Shown here: piece by piece, positions 46,763 through 55,994 of the stretch | How the letters are laid out: every line of letters starts with the position of its first letter | How positions within the stretch are numbered: position 1 is the stretch's first letter | Assembly: GCA_017609645.1 (NCBI GenBank) | Contig: JAFCDQ010000002.1 | Span: 159,823 to 223,822, forward strand | Source: Candidatus Woesearchaeota archaeon | Lineage (GTDB): Archaea > Nanobdellota > Nanobdellia > Woesearchaeales > ARS49 | DNA length: 64,000 bases | Direction: 5' to 3' | Notes under the pieces: model-generated | The model's database searches: none | Told to the model about the DNA's origin: nothing | The model's input: only the letters and a program-made list of their open reading frames with translations | Made by a program: the position numbers and the translations under genes

Positions 46763-48510
46763 AAAAAATTAAATATAAATATCCTTACATTAATGGAATA
46801 AGAATCTCTGGTAAATTAAATGATTTGCCTATAGAATTGCATAATTATCTAACTATTGCTAACTTCAACTATTTTTATCTTCTCGACTATTTCGTAAAAA
46901 GAACAAACAAACAATTCAAAAAAAAATGCGGATTAGATTTGATAATCTTCTTTCTTGATTATCTTGACACTCATATCGATGACGACATTGAATTAGTTGC
47001 AGAAGGCAATTTTGCAGAAGAATTCAAAAATTGTGTAAAATTAGTCTGTGAAACAAAAAAACATAATCTAACACTCAAAAAAATCAAACCAGACTGCGGT
47101 TTTTTTGCAAAAATAAAAACAAACCTATTTCACAACCCATTTATGCTAAGAAACTTAATCAAATTAAGACTCACAATAAGATACTTTCTTGGCTTAATAA
47201 GAAGAATTATGGGAAAAACCAACAAAAATGATGTGGAAGTGATTTTCTTATCAAATATGAGGTTCTCAAGGAAAAATGAACATAACAATGCGCTATTTGG
47301 ATCTTTAATAAAAAAACTAGATGAAACGAAAATAAAAAATAAAGTCATAAGATATGATCCTCCCAGATATTACTTTGAGTTGAAGCGGTTTATAAAAGAA
47401 TTCCTGCTGCAAAAAGAGAGCTATCTAGGAGATTATTATAGAGTTTCTCATTTTTTTAAAATAAAAAAGAATATGAAACTTTTCAAAAGAAAATGGAATC
47501 AAATAAAAAACTATGCTGATTTAAAAAATATCTTCAACTATAAAGGATACAATTATTACAGCATAATAAAGCCAAGATTAGAACTTATATTCAACTCCAT
47601 AAGCTATTTTGCAATCGACAATAAACTCATAACAAATGAAATAATAAAAAAAGAAAAATTCAAAGCAATAATTATAGATAGTGAAAGCAGCCTCTATGGG
47701 AAAGGATTCATGCTTAACCTAAAGGATAAAGAATCAAAAGTTATGGCATTATCACATGAACTGATTTATCCAGGATGTGATCATATTTGCAGAAAAAATG
47801 ATTTAATTAAAAACAAAAAAAATATTTATTGGAGACCCTTGCCTGATATAAAATGTGTATGGGGAGAATTTGCAAAAAATATCTTATTAGAAGACTGTAA
47901 TTATAAAGATGAATTAATCAAAATAACAGGAAATCCCAAATTTGATTATTTGTTCAATAAAAAATATGACAAAAAAGAAATTTTAGAGAAGTACAAGCTA
48001 AAAGAAAATAAAAAGAAAATATTAATTGCCTCAAACAGAAGCTGGCAACTTGCGCCTTTTATTTCTGAACTTTTATCAAAAACAAATGAATATGAAGTAA
48101 TACTAAAACTACACCCAAAAGAAGACCTTAATTCAATTAAAAAATACTTTGAAAGAATTCCTGTTAAAATAATAGAAGGAATCGCAGACATAAATGAACT
48201 GCTAAATGTATCTGACATTGCAGTAACAGAAGCATCAACAGTAGGTTTTGAAGCAATGCTGCTTGGAAAAATTGTATTTATCTTAACAAGAGATAAAGCG
48301 GAACCAAGAGGAATGCCTTATATGCAGTATAAAGCAGCAATTAAAATAAACTCCGCAAAAAATCTTTTAAATGAATTAAACACGTTAAAAAACAAGGAAC
48401 ACGAGAAAAAACTAATTGAAAATATGAATTATTTTACAAATCACATAAATTATGGAAATGATGGAAAAGCATCAGAAAGAGTGGTGGCGGAAATAAAGAA
48501 ATTCCTCTAA
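46759..48510 (+). CDS. GT-B fold, CDP-glycerol glycerophosphotransferase/TagF-like or capsule-type transferase
   Basis: KITGNPKFDYLF, ILIASNRSWQLAPFISELL, VILKLHPKEDL, DIAVTEASTVGFEAMLLGKIVFIL. Confidence 0.7.
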   Translation: MKKIKYKYPYINGIRISGKLNDLPIELHNYLTIANFNYFYLLDYFVKRTNKQFKKKCGLDLIIFFLDYLDTHIDDDIELVAEGNFAEEFKNCVKLVCETKKHNLTLKKIKPDCGFFAKIKTNLFHNPFMLRNLIKLRLTIRYFLGLIRRIMGKTNKNDVEVIFLSNMRFSRKNEHNNALFGSLIKKLDETKIKNKVIRYDPPRYYFELKRFIKEFLLQKESYLGDYYRVSHFFKIKKNMKLFKRKWNQIKNYADLKNIFNYKGYNYYSIIKPRLELIFNSISYFAIDNKLITNEIIKKEKFKAIIIDSESSLYGKGFMLNLKDKESKVMALSHELIYPGCDHICRKNDLIKNKKNIYWRPLPDIKCVWGEFAKNILLEDCNYKDELIKITGNPKFDYLFNKKYDKKEILEKYKLKENKKKILIASNRSWQLAPFISELLSKTNEYEVILKLHPKEDLNSIKKYFERIPVKIIEGIADINELLNVSDIAVTEASTVGFEAMLLGKIVFILTRDKAEPRGMPYMQYKAAIKINSAKNLLNELNTLKNKEHEKKLIENMNYFTNHINYGNDGKASERVVAEIKKFL

Positions 48511-48581
48511 AAACAAACTATTTCTAAGATTCATAATGTTTAAAAAGGATATTTTTAAGATAAGAATAATAGTAAAAAAAT

Positions 48582-49844
48582 ATGAGAAAAAAAATAAATG
48601 ATGTCATAAACTTATTAAGCAGAAAAATAGGAATTAATCTTTATGATTGGACAAAGGGAGGTCTTTTTGTGGGTCTGCCTTTAATTTTAAATTCTTTATT
48701 TGCTGTCTTAATATCTATAATTTTTACAAGGATTATTTCACAAAGCATTTTTGGAGAATACCAATTTTTCCTTGTTATACTCAGCATGTTTTTTTTATTT
48801 TCTTTGCCGGAAATGGACACTGCTTTAATTCGATCTGTAGCAAAAAAACATGACAAATCATTTGACAAAGCAATTAAAATTCGATTTCTATGGTCTCTAA
48901 TAGGTTCAGCAATCCTGTTTGGCGTTTGTCTTTATTTAAAGTCCATAAATCAAGTAGCATGGAAATATTATTTTTACTCTGCATTATTCTTTCCTTTTTT
49001 CTATTCGTTCAGATCAGCTTTTTCTTTTCTTATAGGGAAACAAAAATTTTCTCTTTATTCAAAATATTTTAGTTCACATATAATTCTGGTAAATCTCTTG
49101 TTTATAACTATCATTTGCTTATTTAAAAATCTAAACATCATAATTTTAGCTTATTTAGCAGTAAACTCTTTGAGTTTTTTTATTTTTTATAAAATAATCA
49201 GAAAGAAATTCTTAAAAAAGATAAAAAAAACAAAAGAAGATAAAGGCCTTTTTAAATTTGGTTTCCATCTTACTTCAATCTCAATAATACCTATGCTGTT
49301 TGCTCGCGCAGATAAAATCATATTAACTTCTTTTTTAGGTTTTGAAGCATTAGCTATTTATGTTATTGCATCATCATTTCCTAGCCAAATAAGATTAATC
49401 ACAAAACCTTTTGTCAAGATGCTTCTTCCTAAATTATCCGCAAGCAAAGATGCTGAAAAAACATTTAAATTCATAAGAAGTAAATTAATTTATATCATAC
49501 TTGTTCCAGCTTTTATAATTTCCACAGGAGCTTTGCTAATTCCTTATGTTATAAAAATTCTCTTTCCAAGCAGCTATCTCATATCAATTCCTTACGCACA
49601 ACTATTGTTCTTTGCTTATTTATTAACATTTAGTACACATATGTTTAATCAATTTCTAATTTCCCAAAAGAAGACAAAAAGTTTATTCAAAATCAGCTTA
49701 ATAACTAATATAGCAAATATATTATTTTTGTTTCTTTTGATTCCTTTTTTAAATCTTTTAGGAGTGGTCCTATCCAAAATTTTTACAAATTATTTGATTT
49801 TTGGACTCAACTTTTATTATTCTTGGAAGGAATCAAAAATTTAA
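48582..49844 (+). CDS. Wzx-type polysaccharide flippase (MOP/MATE superfamily)
   Basis: About 12 hydrophobic helices; IIFTRIISQSIFGEYQFFLVILSMF and FARADKIILTSFLGFEALAIYVIASSF. Confidence 0.9.
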   Translation: MRKKINDVINLLSRKIGINLYDWTKGGLFVGLPLILNSLFAVLISIIFTRIISQSIFGEYQFFLVILSMFFLFSLPEMDTALIRSVAKKHDKSFDKAIKIRFLWSLIGSAILFGVCLYLKSINQVAWKYYFYSALFFPFFYSFRSAFSFLIGKQKFSLYSKYFSSHIILVNLLFITIICLFKNLNIIILAYLAVNSLSFFIFYKIIRKKFLKKIKKTKEDKGLFKFGFHLTSISIIPMLFARADKIILTSFLGFEALAIYVIASSFPSQIRLITKPFVKMLLPKLSASKDAEKTFKFIRSKLIYIILVPAFIISTGALLIPYVIKILFPSSYLISIPYAQLLFFAYLLTFSTHMFNQFLISQKKTKSLFKISLITNIANILFLFLLIPFLNLLGVVLSKIFTNYLIFGLNFYYSWKESKI

Positions 49845-49982
49845 TTTAAATGTCATTTAGTCCTTTTAAAGAAGTAAAAATTTACTTAATATCTTACTTA
49901 ATATATCTAAAAATGCAAAAACTTAATAAATGGATAACTAAATCAGAAATTTAAAAAAGGGCGTTAAATTTCATAACATAAC

Positions 49983-50576
49983 ATGATCGCTATTGTTAAT
50001 CATGGAACAGGAAATCTTAAGAGTGTTAAGAATATGCTAGATTATTTAGGTGTAGATTCAATCATCACATCAAATCCTGAAGACTTATTAAAAGCAGACA
50101 AAGTCATACTGCCAGGCGTTGGAGCATTTGGTCAGGTAATGAACAGTTTAAGAGAAAAAAAGCTCGATTTTGCAATCAAAAAAGTAATAGAAAACAAGAA
50201 ACCATTTCTAGGCATATGCGTTGGATTTCAAGTTTTGTTTGAAGAAAGCGAAGAAAGCCCTGGAATAAAAGGACTGGGAATATTCAAAGGAAAAGTCAAA
50301 AAATTCAAACAAGGAAAAGTCCCTCCCACAGGATGGAACAAAATTTTAGCAAAAAAAGAAAACAGTTATGGAGAAGGATATGTTTATTATGTTAATGCAT
50401 ACTACCCCTGCCCAGAAAATAAAAAAAACATTTTATTTGAATCAGCCCATCACATTCCTTTTTGCGGAGGATTTGAAAAAGATAATGTTCTGGGCGTGCA
50501 GTTTCATCCAGAATTAAGTGGGAACTGGGGAATAAATTTTTATAAAAAATGGTTAAAAGGTGAGAAAAATGGTTGA
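49983..50576 (+). CDS. hisH: HisH-like glutamine amidotransferase subunit for sugar amidation
   Basis: MIAIVNHGTGNLKSVKNML, KVILPGVGAFG, FLGICVGFQVLFE, GVQFHPELSG; next to WbpG- and HisF-like genes. Confidence 0.9.
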   Translation: MIAIVNHGTGNLKSVKNMLDYLGVDSIITSNPEDLLKADKVILPGVGAFGQVMNSLREKKLDFAIKKVIENKKPFLGICVGFQVLFEESEESPGIKGLGIFKGKVKKFKQGKVPPTGWNKILAKKENSYGEGYVYYVNAYYPCPENKKNILFESAHHIPFCGGFEKDNVLGVQFHPELSGNWGINFYKKWLKGEKNG

Positions 50577-51783
50577 TTTTGAATTACCTAAAATTGAATT
50601 TAAATTTGATAAAGAAGTTGAAATAAAAAAAAAAGATGTTATACAAAAATACAATCTTCCAATAGATATTAAATTTTGTAAAAAATGCGTAATATCTAAT
50701 CAAAGACCTAGAATAATATTTGATAAAGAAGGTGTGTGCAGCGCATGTAGATTTAATGAAAAGAAAAATAAAGATATAGACTGGGAAAAAAGAGAACAAG
50801 AACTAAGAGCGCTGTGTGACAAACATCGAAGCAAAGACGGAAGGTGGGATGTAATAGTGCCTTGTAGCGGAGGAAAAGACAGTGCATTTGTGGCACACAT
50901 GTTAAAACACAAATATGGCATGCATCCTTTAACAGTAACATGGGCACCTCATAAATACAGCGACATTGGATGGAAAAACTTCCAAAGATTCATACATGCA
51001 GGATTTGATAACATACTAGGCACTCCAAATGGTATCGTTCATAGAAAATTAACAAGACTTGCATTTGAAATACTAGGCGATCCATTTCAGCCATTTATAT
51101 ATGGTCAAAAAGCATTTCCAATAAGAATGGCAACAAAACTAAGAATACCTCTGATCATGTACGGAGAGAATGGAGAAGTGGAGTATGGAGGAGATGATAA
51201 AAATGCTGATGTTCCAAGCCACAATGTAACTGAAGACATGACCAAACATTACTTCAGTGGAATAGATGTTGACTACTGGAAGCAATATGGATTCACCGCA
51301 GAAGACCTTCACTTTTATAAAATACCCTCTGTAGAAGAAATGCAAAAAATTGGAATCCAATGCCACTTCTTTGGATATTACTACAAATGGGTTCCGCAAG
51401 AAAACTACTATTGTGCATGTAAACATACAAACTTTGAAGCAAATCCTGAAGGGAGATCTGAAGGGACCTATTCCAAATACGCAAGTCTGGACGATGAAAT
51501 AGACGGCTTCCATTATTTTTTATCCTATATTAAATTTGGCATTGGCAGAACAACAGCAGATGCAGCACATGAAATAAGAGATGAACATATAACAAGAGAA
51601 GAAGGTGTAAGTTTAGTGAGAAAATTTGATGGAGAATTTCCTAGAAAACATTTCAAAACCTTTCTCAAATACACAGGCTTGACTGAAGAAAGAGTCACAG
51701 AGGTAATTGACAGCTGGAGATCACCTCATTTATGGGAAAAAGATGCTAACGGAAAGTGGAAACTAAAACATCAAATAGAGTAA
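50560..51783 (+). CDS. N-acetyl sugar amidotransferase (WbpG/PseA-like)
   Basis: KFCKKCVISNQRPRIIFDKEGVCSACRFNEKK, DVIVPCSGGKDSAFVAHML. Confidence 0.92.
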   Translation: MRKMVDFELPKIEFKFDKEVEIKKKDVIQKYNLPIDIKFCKKCVISNQRPRIIFDKEGVCSACRFNEKKNKDIDWEKREQELRALCDKHRSKDGRWDVIVPCSGGKDSAFVAHMLKHKYGMHPLTVTWAPHKYSDIGWKNFQRFIHAGFDNILGTPNGIVHRKLTRLAFEILGDPFQPFIYGQKAFPIRMATKLRIPLIMYGENGEVEYGGDDKNADVPSHNVTEDMTKHYFSGIDVDYWKQYGFTAEDLHFYKIPSVEEMQKIGIQCHFFGYYYKWVPQENYYCACKHTNFEANPEGRSEGTYSKYASLDDEIDGFHYFLSYIKFGIGRTTADAAHEIRDEHITREEGVSLVRKFDGEFPRKHFKTFLKYTGLTEERVTEVIDSWRSPHLWEKDANGKWKLKHQIE

Positions 51784-51790
51784 ATAGGAG

Positions 51791-52555
51791 TTGAAATTGC
51801 TTTGTGAGAGAATTATTGCAAGATTAGATGTAAAAGGATCTAAGTTAATAAAAGGAATTCATTTAGAAGGTCTAAGAATCATCGGAGACCCTCATATCTA
51901 TGCTAAAAAATACGAAGAATCTGGCGCAGATGAAATAATCTTTATTGATACAGTTGCAAGCCTATATGGTAGAGAAAATTTAGTTAAAATAGTAGAAAAA
52001 ACTTCTAAAAAGATATTTATCCCTCTTACTGCAGGAGGAGGAGTTAGAACAATAGAAGACATTCAAGCACTCCTAAATGCAGGGGCAGACAAAGTAGCAA
52101 TAAACACCGCAGCAGTTAATGATCCTTCATTAATAACGCGTGCTGTAAAAAAATTTGGCAGCCAATGTATAGTCGTATCAGTAGATGCAAAAAGAAAAGA
52201 GGGCAAATGGGAAGTTTATACAGAGAATGGGAGAGAACCTTCTGGTAAAACTGTCTTTGAATGGATTAAACAAGTAATTGAACTGGGAGCGGGAGAGATA
52301 TTTTTAACATCCATAGATAATGAAGGTACAAAACAAGGATTTGACCTAGAATTAATAAAAAAAACAGCAGCATTCTGCACAGTCCCTCTAATAATTGCAG
52401 GAGGTGCAGGAAATATTGACCATATCAAAGAAATATTTGCTGTCAATATTGCAGGAGTTGCATTAGCATCTATCCTACACTATAATACTCTTTCTATAAA
52501 CGAAATAAAAGAAAATCTAAAGGATTTTGCCAACATAAGGCCAAAAAGAATTTAA
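51791..52555 (+). CDS. hisF: HisF-like cyclase/ammonia-channelling subunit (TTG start)
   Basis: [68 protein letters not shown]. Confidence 0.9.
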   Translation: MKLLCERIIARLDVKGSKLIKGIHLEGLRIIGDPHIYAKKYEESGADEIIFIDTVASLYGRENLVKIVEKTSKKIFIPLTAGGGVRTIEDIQALLNAGADKVAINTAAVNDPSLITRAVKKFGSQCIVVSVDAKRKEGKWEVYTENGREPSGKTVFEWIKQVIELGAGEIFLTSIDNEGTKQGFDLELIKKTAAFCTVPLIIAGGAGNIDHIKEIFAVNIAGVALASILHYNTLSINEIKENLKDFANIRPKRI

Positions 52556-52622
52556 ATTCACAAGGTATTTAAACAAATTTACTCGATAAAAACTTAAAAA
52601 TATAGCTAGAGGCGGTTTATTT

Positions 52623-54443
52623 ATGTTGAAAATATTATCAATCATTCCTGCGCGAGGCGGATCAAAAAGATTGCCTGGCAAAAATATAAAACAATTAGCA
52701 GGTAAACCATTAATTGTATATACTATAGAGTCTTCTTTAAATTGTAAATTTATTAATAGAACAGTCGTCTCAACGGATTGTGAAGAAATTGAGAAAATAT
52801 CAATAAAAGCAAATGCAAAAGTTATAAAAAGACCTAATTACCTGGCAAGAGATGATTCAAAAACAATTGATGTGATAAAACATACTTTAGCAGTTCTAGA
52901 AAAAGAAGAGAATTACTCTCCTGATGTTATTGTAATGTTACAACCTACTTCACCTCTAAGGAATTTGGAAGATATAAAAAACGCCATTGAATTGTTTTAT
53001 AAAGAATCTTGTGCAAGCGTCATAAGTGTTACTGAAAAAAATCCTTATTGGAATTTTAAAATTGAAAATGATTATTTAAATCCCCTCTTCGGATGGGTTT
53101 ATCTAATAGATAAAAGAAAACAAGATATGCCTAAAACATATGCCGTAAATGGAGCAATTTACATCACAACTAAGAAAAATTTATACAAAAATAATTCTTT
53201 CTTTAACGAAAGAATCACGCCATACATCATGCCTCAAGAAAGAAGCATTGATATCGACGAAAAAATTGATTTTGAATTTGTTGAATTTCTAATGAAGAAA
53301 AATAGCGAACTAAAAAAACTGACAAAAATTGAAGACAAGAAAATTGGAAATAATCAACCTTGTTTTATAATAGCAGAAGCAGGAGTGAATCATAATGGAA
53401 ATATAGCTTCAGCAAAAAAATTAATTGATGCTGCAAAAGAAGCAGATGTGGATGCTGTCAAATTCCAAACATTTAAAGCAGAATTAATAGTTACAGAATC
53501 AGCAGATCAGGCAGAGTATCAGAAAGAAACTGCAAAAGATGATTCTCAATTTGCAATGCTAAAAAAATTAGAGCTTAAAGAAGAGCATTTTAAAGAGCTA
53601 AAAGAGTATTGTGATGACAAAGGCATAATTTTTCTTTCAACCTCTCATTCTGATAACTGGAGTGTAGATATTCTTGACGATTTGGTTGCAGCCTACAAAA
53701 CAGGATCAGGCGATATAAATAATCTTCCAATCTTAAAATACATGGCCAAAAAAGGCAAACCTCTTATCGTTGCCACAGGCACAGCCAATCTTGAAGAAGT
53801 AAAAGAAGCAAAAGAAGCTATTGAATCAGAAGGCAATAAAGATATTATACTTTTACATTGTACAACAATGTATCCTTCTCCTGAGAATAAGGTCAATCTA
53901 AGAGCGATGGAGACTATGAGAAAAGAATTAGGAGGACTTATTGGATATTCTGATCATACAACAGGACTTGAAACACCAATAATTGCTGCGTGCATGAACC
54001 CTGTGCTGTATGAGAAGCATTTTACTTTGGATAAGAATATGGAAGGCCCTGACCATAAGGCTTCTTTAAATCCAGAAGAACTAAAGGCAATGGTAGAGGC
54101 AATTCGCTATGTTGAAGAAAATAAAATAACTGATCCTTATGTTGCATTCAAAAGATTAAATGAGGAAAAAGGTTATTCTCTTAATGTGGCATTGATTGAA
54201 ACAATTCTTGGAAAAGCCGAGAAAGTTCCTGAGCCAGAAGAATTAGAAATAGCGAAAGTTGCAAGAAAAAGTATAGTTGCGATTAAGGATATAAAAGAAA
54301 GTGAGGAATTGACTGAAGAAAATGTTGGGATAAGAAGACCTGGTGAAGGTTTAGCGCCAAAGTATTACGATGAGTTAATTGGAAAAAGAGCTAAAAAGAA
54401 TATAAACAAAGATACATATGTTAAATTAGAGGATATTGAATGA
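52623..54443 (+). CDS. Fusion: N-terminal CMP-nonulosonate cytidylyltransferase plus NeuB-type synthase with SAF domain
   Basis: N-terminus SIIPARGGSKRLPGKNIKQLAGKPLIVYTIE, MLQPTSPLRNLEDI; C-terminus FIIAEAGVNHNGNIASAKKLIDAAKEADVDAVKFQTF, GYSDHTTGLETPIIA, SAF tail RKSIVAIKDIKESEELTEENVGIRRPGEGLAPKYY. Confidence 0.93.
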   Translation: MLKILSIIPARGGSKRLPGKNIKQLAGKPLIVYTIESSLNCKFINRTVVSTDCEEIEKISIKANAKVIKRPNYLARDDSKTIDVIKHTLAVLEKEENYSPDVIVMLQPTSPLRNLEDIKNAIELFYKESCASVISVTEKNPYWNFKIENDYLNPLFGWVYLIDKRKQDMPKTYAVNGAIYITTKKNLYKNNSFFNERITPYIMPQERSIDIDEKIDFEFVEFLMKKNSELKKLTKIEDKKIGNNQPCFIIAEAGVNHNGNIASAKKLIDAAKEADVDAVKFQTFKAELIVTESADQAEYQKETAKDDSQFAMLKKLELKEEHFKELKEYCDDKGIIFLSTSHSDNWSVDILDDLVAAYKTGSGDINNLPILKYMAKKGKPLIVATGTANLEEVKEAKEAIESEGNKDIILLHCTTMYPSPENKVNLRAMETMRKELGGLIGYSDHTTGLETPIIAACMNPVLYEKHFTLDKNMEGPDHKASLNPEELKAMVEAIRYVEENKITDPYVAFKRLNEEKGYSLNVALIETILGKAEKVPEPEELEIAKVARKSIVAIKDIKESEELTEENVGIRRPGEGLAPKYYDELIGKRAKKNINKDTYVKLEDIE

Positions 54444-55576
54444 GAAAAATATTATATATTTCAGGAACAAGAGCGGATTTTGGTTTGATGAGGTCTGTTC
54501 TTGATTCGATAAAATCTCATCCCGAACTAGACCTAGAAATTATTGCCACAGGAATTCATTTAATGGAGGAATTTGGTTATACTATAAAAGAGATAGAATA
54601 TAATTTTAAGGTTCATAAAGTTGAGGCGACATTTAAAGAAGATAACAAAGAGTCAATGACTTTTTTTATAGGCGAATTTATACAAAAATTTACAAAAAAA
54701 ATCAAAGAAATTCAGCCAGATATAATTTTAGTTTTAGGTGATCGAGCTGAGATGCTTGCTGCAACAGTCGTTGGAGCTTATCTTGGCATTCCTGTTGCTC
54801 ATGTACAAGGGGGGGAGGTAACAGAAACAATTGACGAAGCTTCAAGGCATGCGATAACTAAGCTTGCTAATATTCATTTTCCTGCTACTGAAAAAAGTTC
54901 TGAAAGGATATTGAAGATGGGCGAGAATAAAGATTATGTCTTCGTTACTGGGGCTCCTGGTTTAGATCCTATTTTAAATAAAAAACTGATGTTACAAGAA
55001 GAAGTATTTCGAAAATATTCTCTAGATATTAATAAGCCTTTAATCTTAGTTATTCAACATGCGGTTAGTCAGGAAATTAATGAAGCAGATTATCAAATGA
55101 AACAAACAATGGAAGCGATTAAAGATAAAAGGATACAAACAATAATAACTTATCCGAATGCAGATGCGGGAGGAAGGAGGATAATTAAAGTAATTGAAGA
55201 TTATAGGAGTTATCCTTTTATCTATATTTTTAGAAATATAGATCATCTTGATTTTTTAAGCTTAATGAAAAATGCTTCACTTATGATTGGGAACTCAAGT
55301 TGCGGTATAATTGAAGCACCTTCTTTTAAACTTCCTTTTATTAATTTAGGAACCAGGCAAGAAGGTAGAGAAAGAGCAAATAATGTGATTGATGTTGATT
55401 ACAATAAAGAAGAGATAGTTAAAGCTGTTGATAAAGCTTTGTCCCTCGGATTCATAGAGTTTTTAAAAGACTGTAAAAATCCCTATGGTGATGGAAAAAC
55501 AGGACCAAGAATAGCCAAAATTCTGGCTGAGATAACGATAAATAAAGATCTTTTGCAAAAAAAGATGGCATATTAA
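54440..55576 (+). CDS. neuC: UDP-N-acetylglucosamine 2-epimerase, hydrolysing (NeuC/LegG-like)
   Basis: KILYISGTRADFGLMRSVL, LVLGDRAEMLAATVVGAYLGIPVAHVQGGEVT, MIGNSSCGIIEAPSF. Confidence 0.93.
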   Translation: MRKILYISGTRADFGLMRSVLDSIKSHPELDLEIIATGIHLMEEFGYTIKEIEYNFKVHKVEATFKEDNKESMTFFIGEFIQKFTKKIKEIQPDIILVLGDRAEMLAATVVGAYLGIPVAHVQGGEVTETIDEASRHAITKLANIHFPATEKSSERILKMGENKDYVFVTGAPGLDPILNKKLMLQEEVFRKYSLDINKPLILVIQHAVSQEINEADYQMKQTMEAIKDKRIQTIITYPNADAGGRRIIKVIEDYRSYPFIYIFRNIDHLDFLSLMKNASLMIGNSSCGIIEAPSFKLPFINLGTRQEGRERANNVIDVDYNKEEIVKAVDKALSLGFIEFLKDCKNPYGDGKTGPRIAKILAEITINKDLLQKKMAY

Positions 55577-55577
55577 A

Positions 55578-55994
55578 ATGGCAGAGGATAGATTTAAGGA
55601 CTGGATTCCTCCAATAATAGAAGAAGGTAAATTAACCAGATGGAATTGGATAGTGCAAGGAGTTGAAGGTTTGAAATTAGGCAAGAAAACGGATATTGGT
55701 GCTTTTACATACATCAATGCAAAATATGGAGTAGAAATTCAAGATCATGTTCAAATTGGAAGTCATTGTTCTATTTACAGCCAAAGTACTATTGACAATA
55801 AAAAAGGCAGGGTTATTTTAAAGAGAAAGTGTAAAATCGGTAGTCACAGTGTAATAATGCCAGGGATAACAGTAGGAGAGAATTCAATTGTAGGTGCTTT
55901 TAGTTTTGTCAATAAAGACATTCCAGATAATGTTATAGTAGCAGGCGTTCCTGTAAAGATGATTAAAAGCATAGAAAAGAAAAAAGAAGAATGA
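55578..55994 (+). CDS. Left-handed beta-helix acyltransferase (LegH/WbpD-like)
   Basis: Hexapeptide repeats: IGAFTYINAKYGVEIQDHVQIGSHCSIYSQST, IGSHSVIMPGITVGENSIVGAFSFV. Confidence 0.88.
   Translation: MAEDRFKDWIPPIIEEGKLTRWNWIVQGVEGLKLGKKTDIGAFTYINAKYGVEIQDHVQIGSHCSIYSQSTIDNKKGRVILKRKCKIGSHSVIMPGITVGENSIVGAFSFVNKDIPDNVIVAGVPVKMIKSIEKKKEE

Noticed and set aside
49983-52555. Assigning hisH/hisF to histidine biosynthesis
   Set aside because: They flank a WbpG-like sugar amidotransferase and no other his genes are present in the window.
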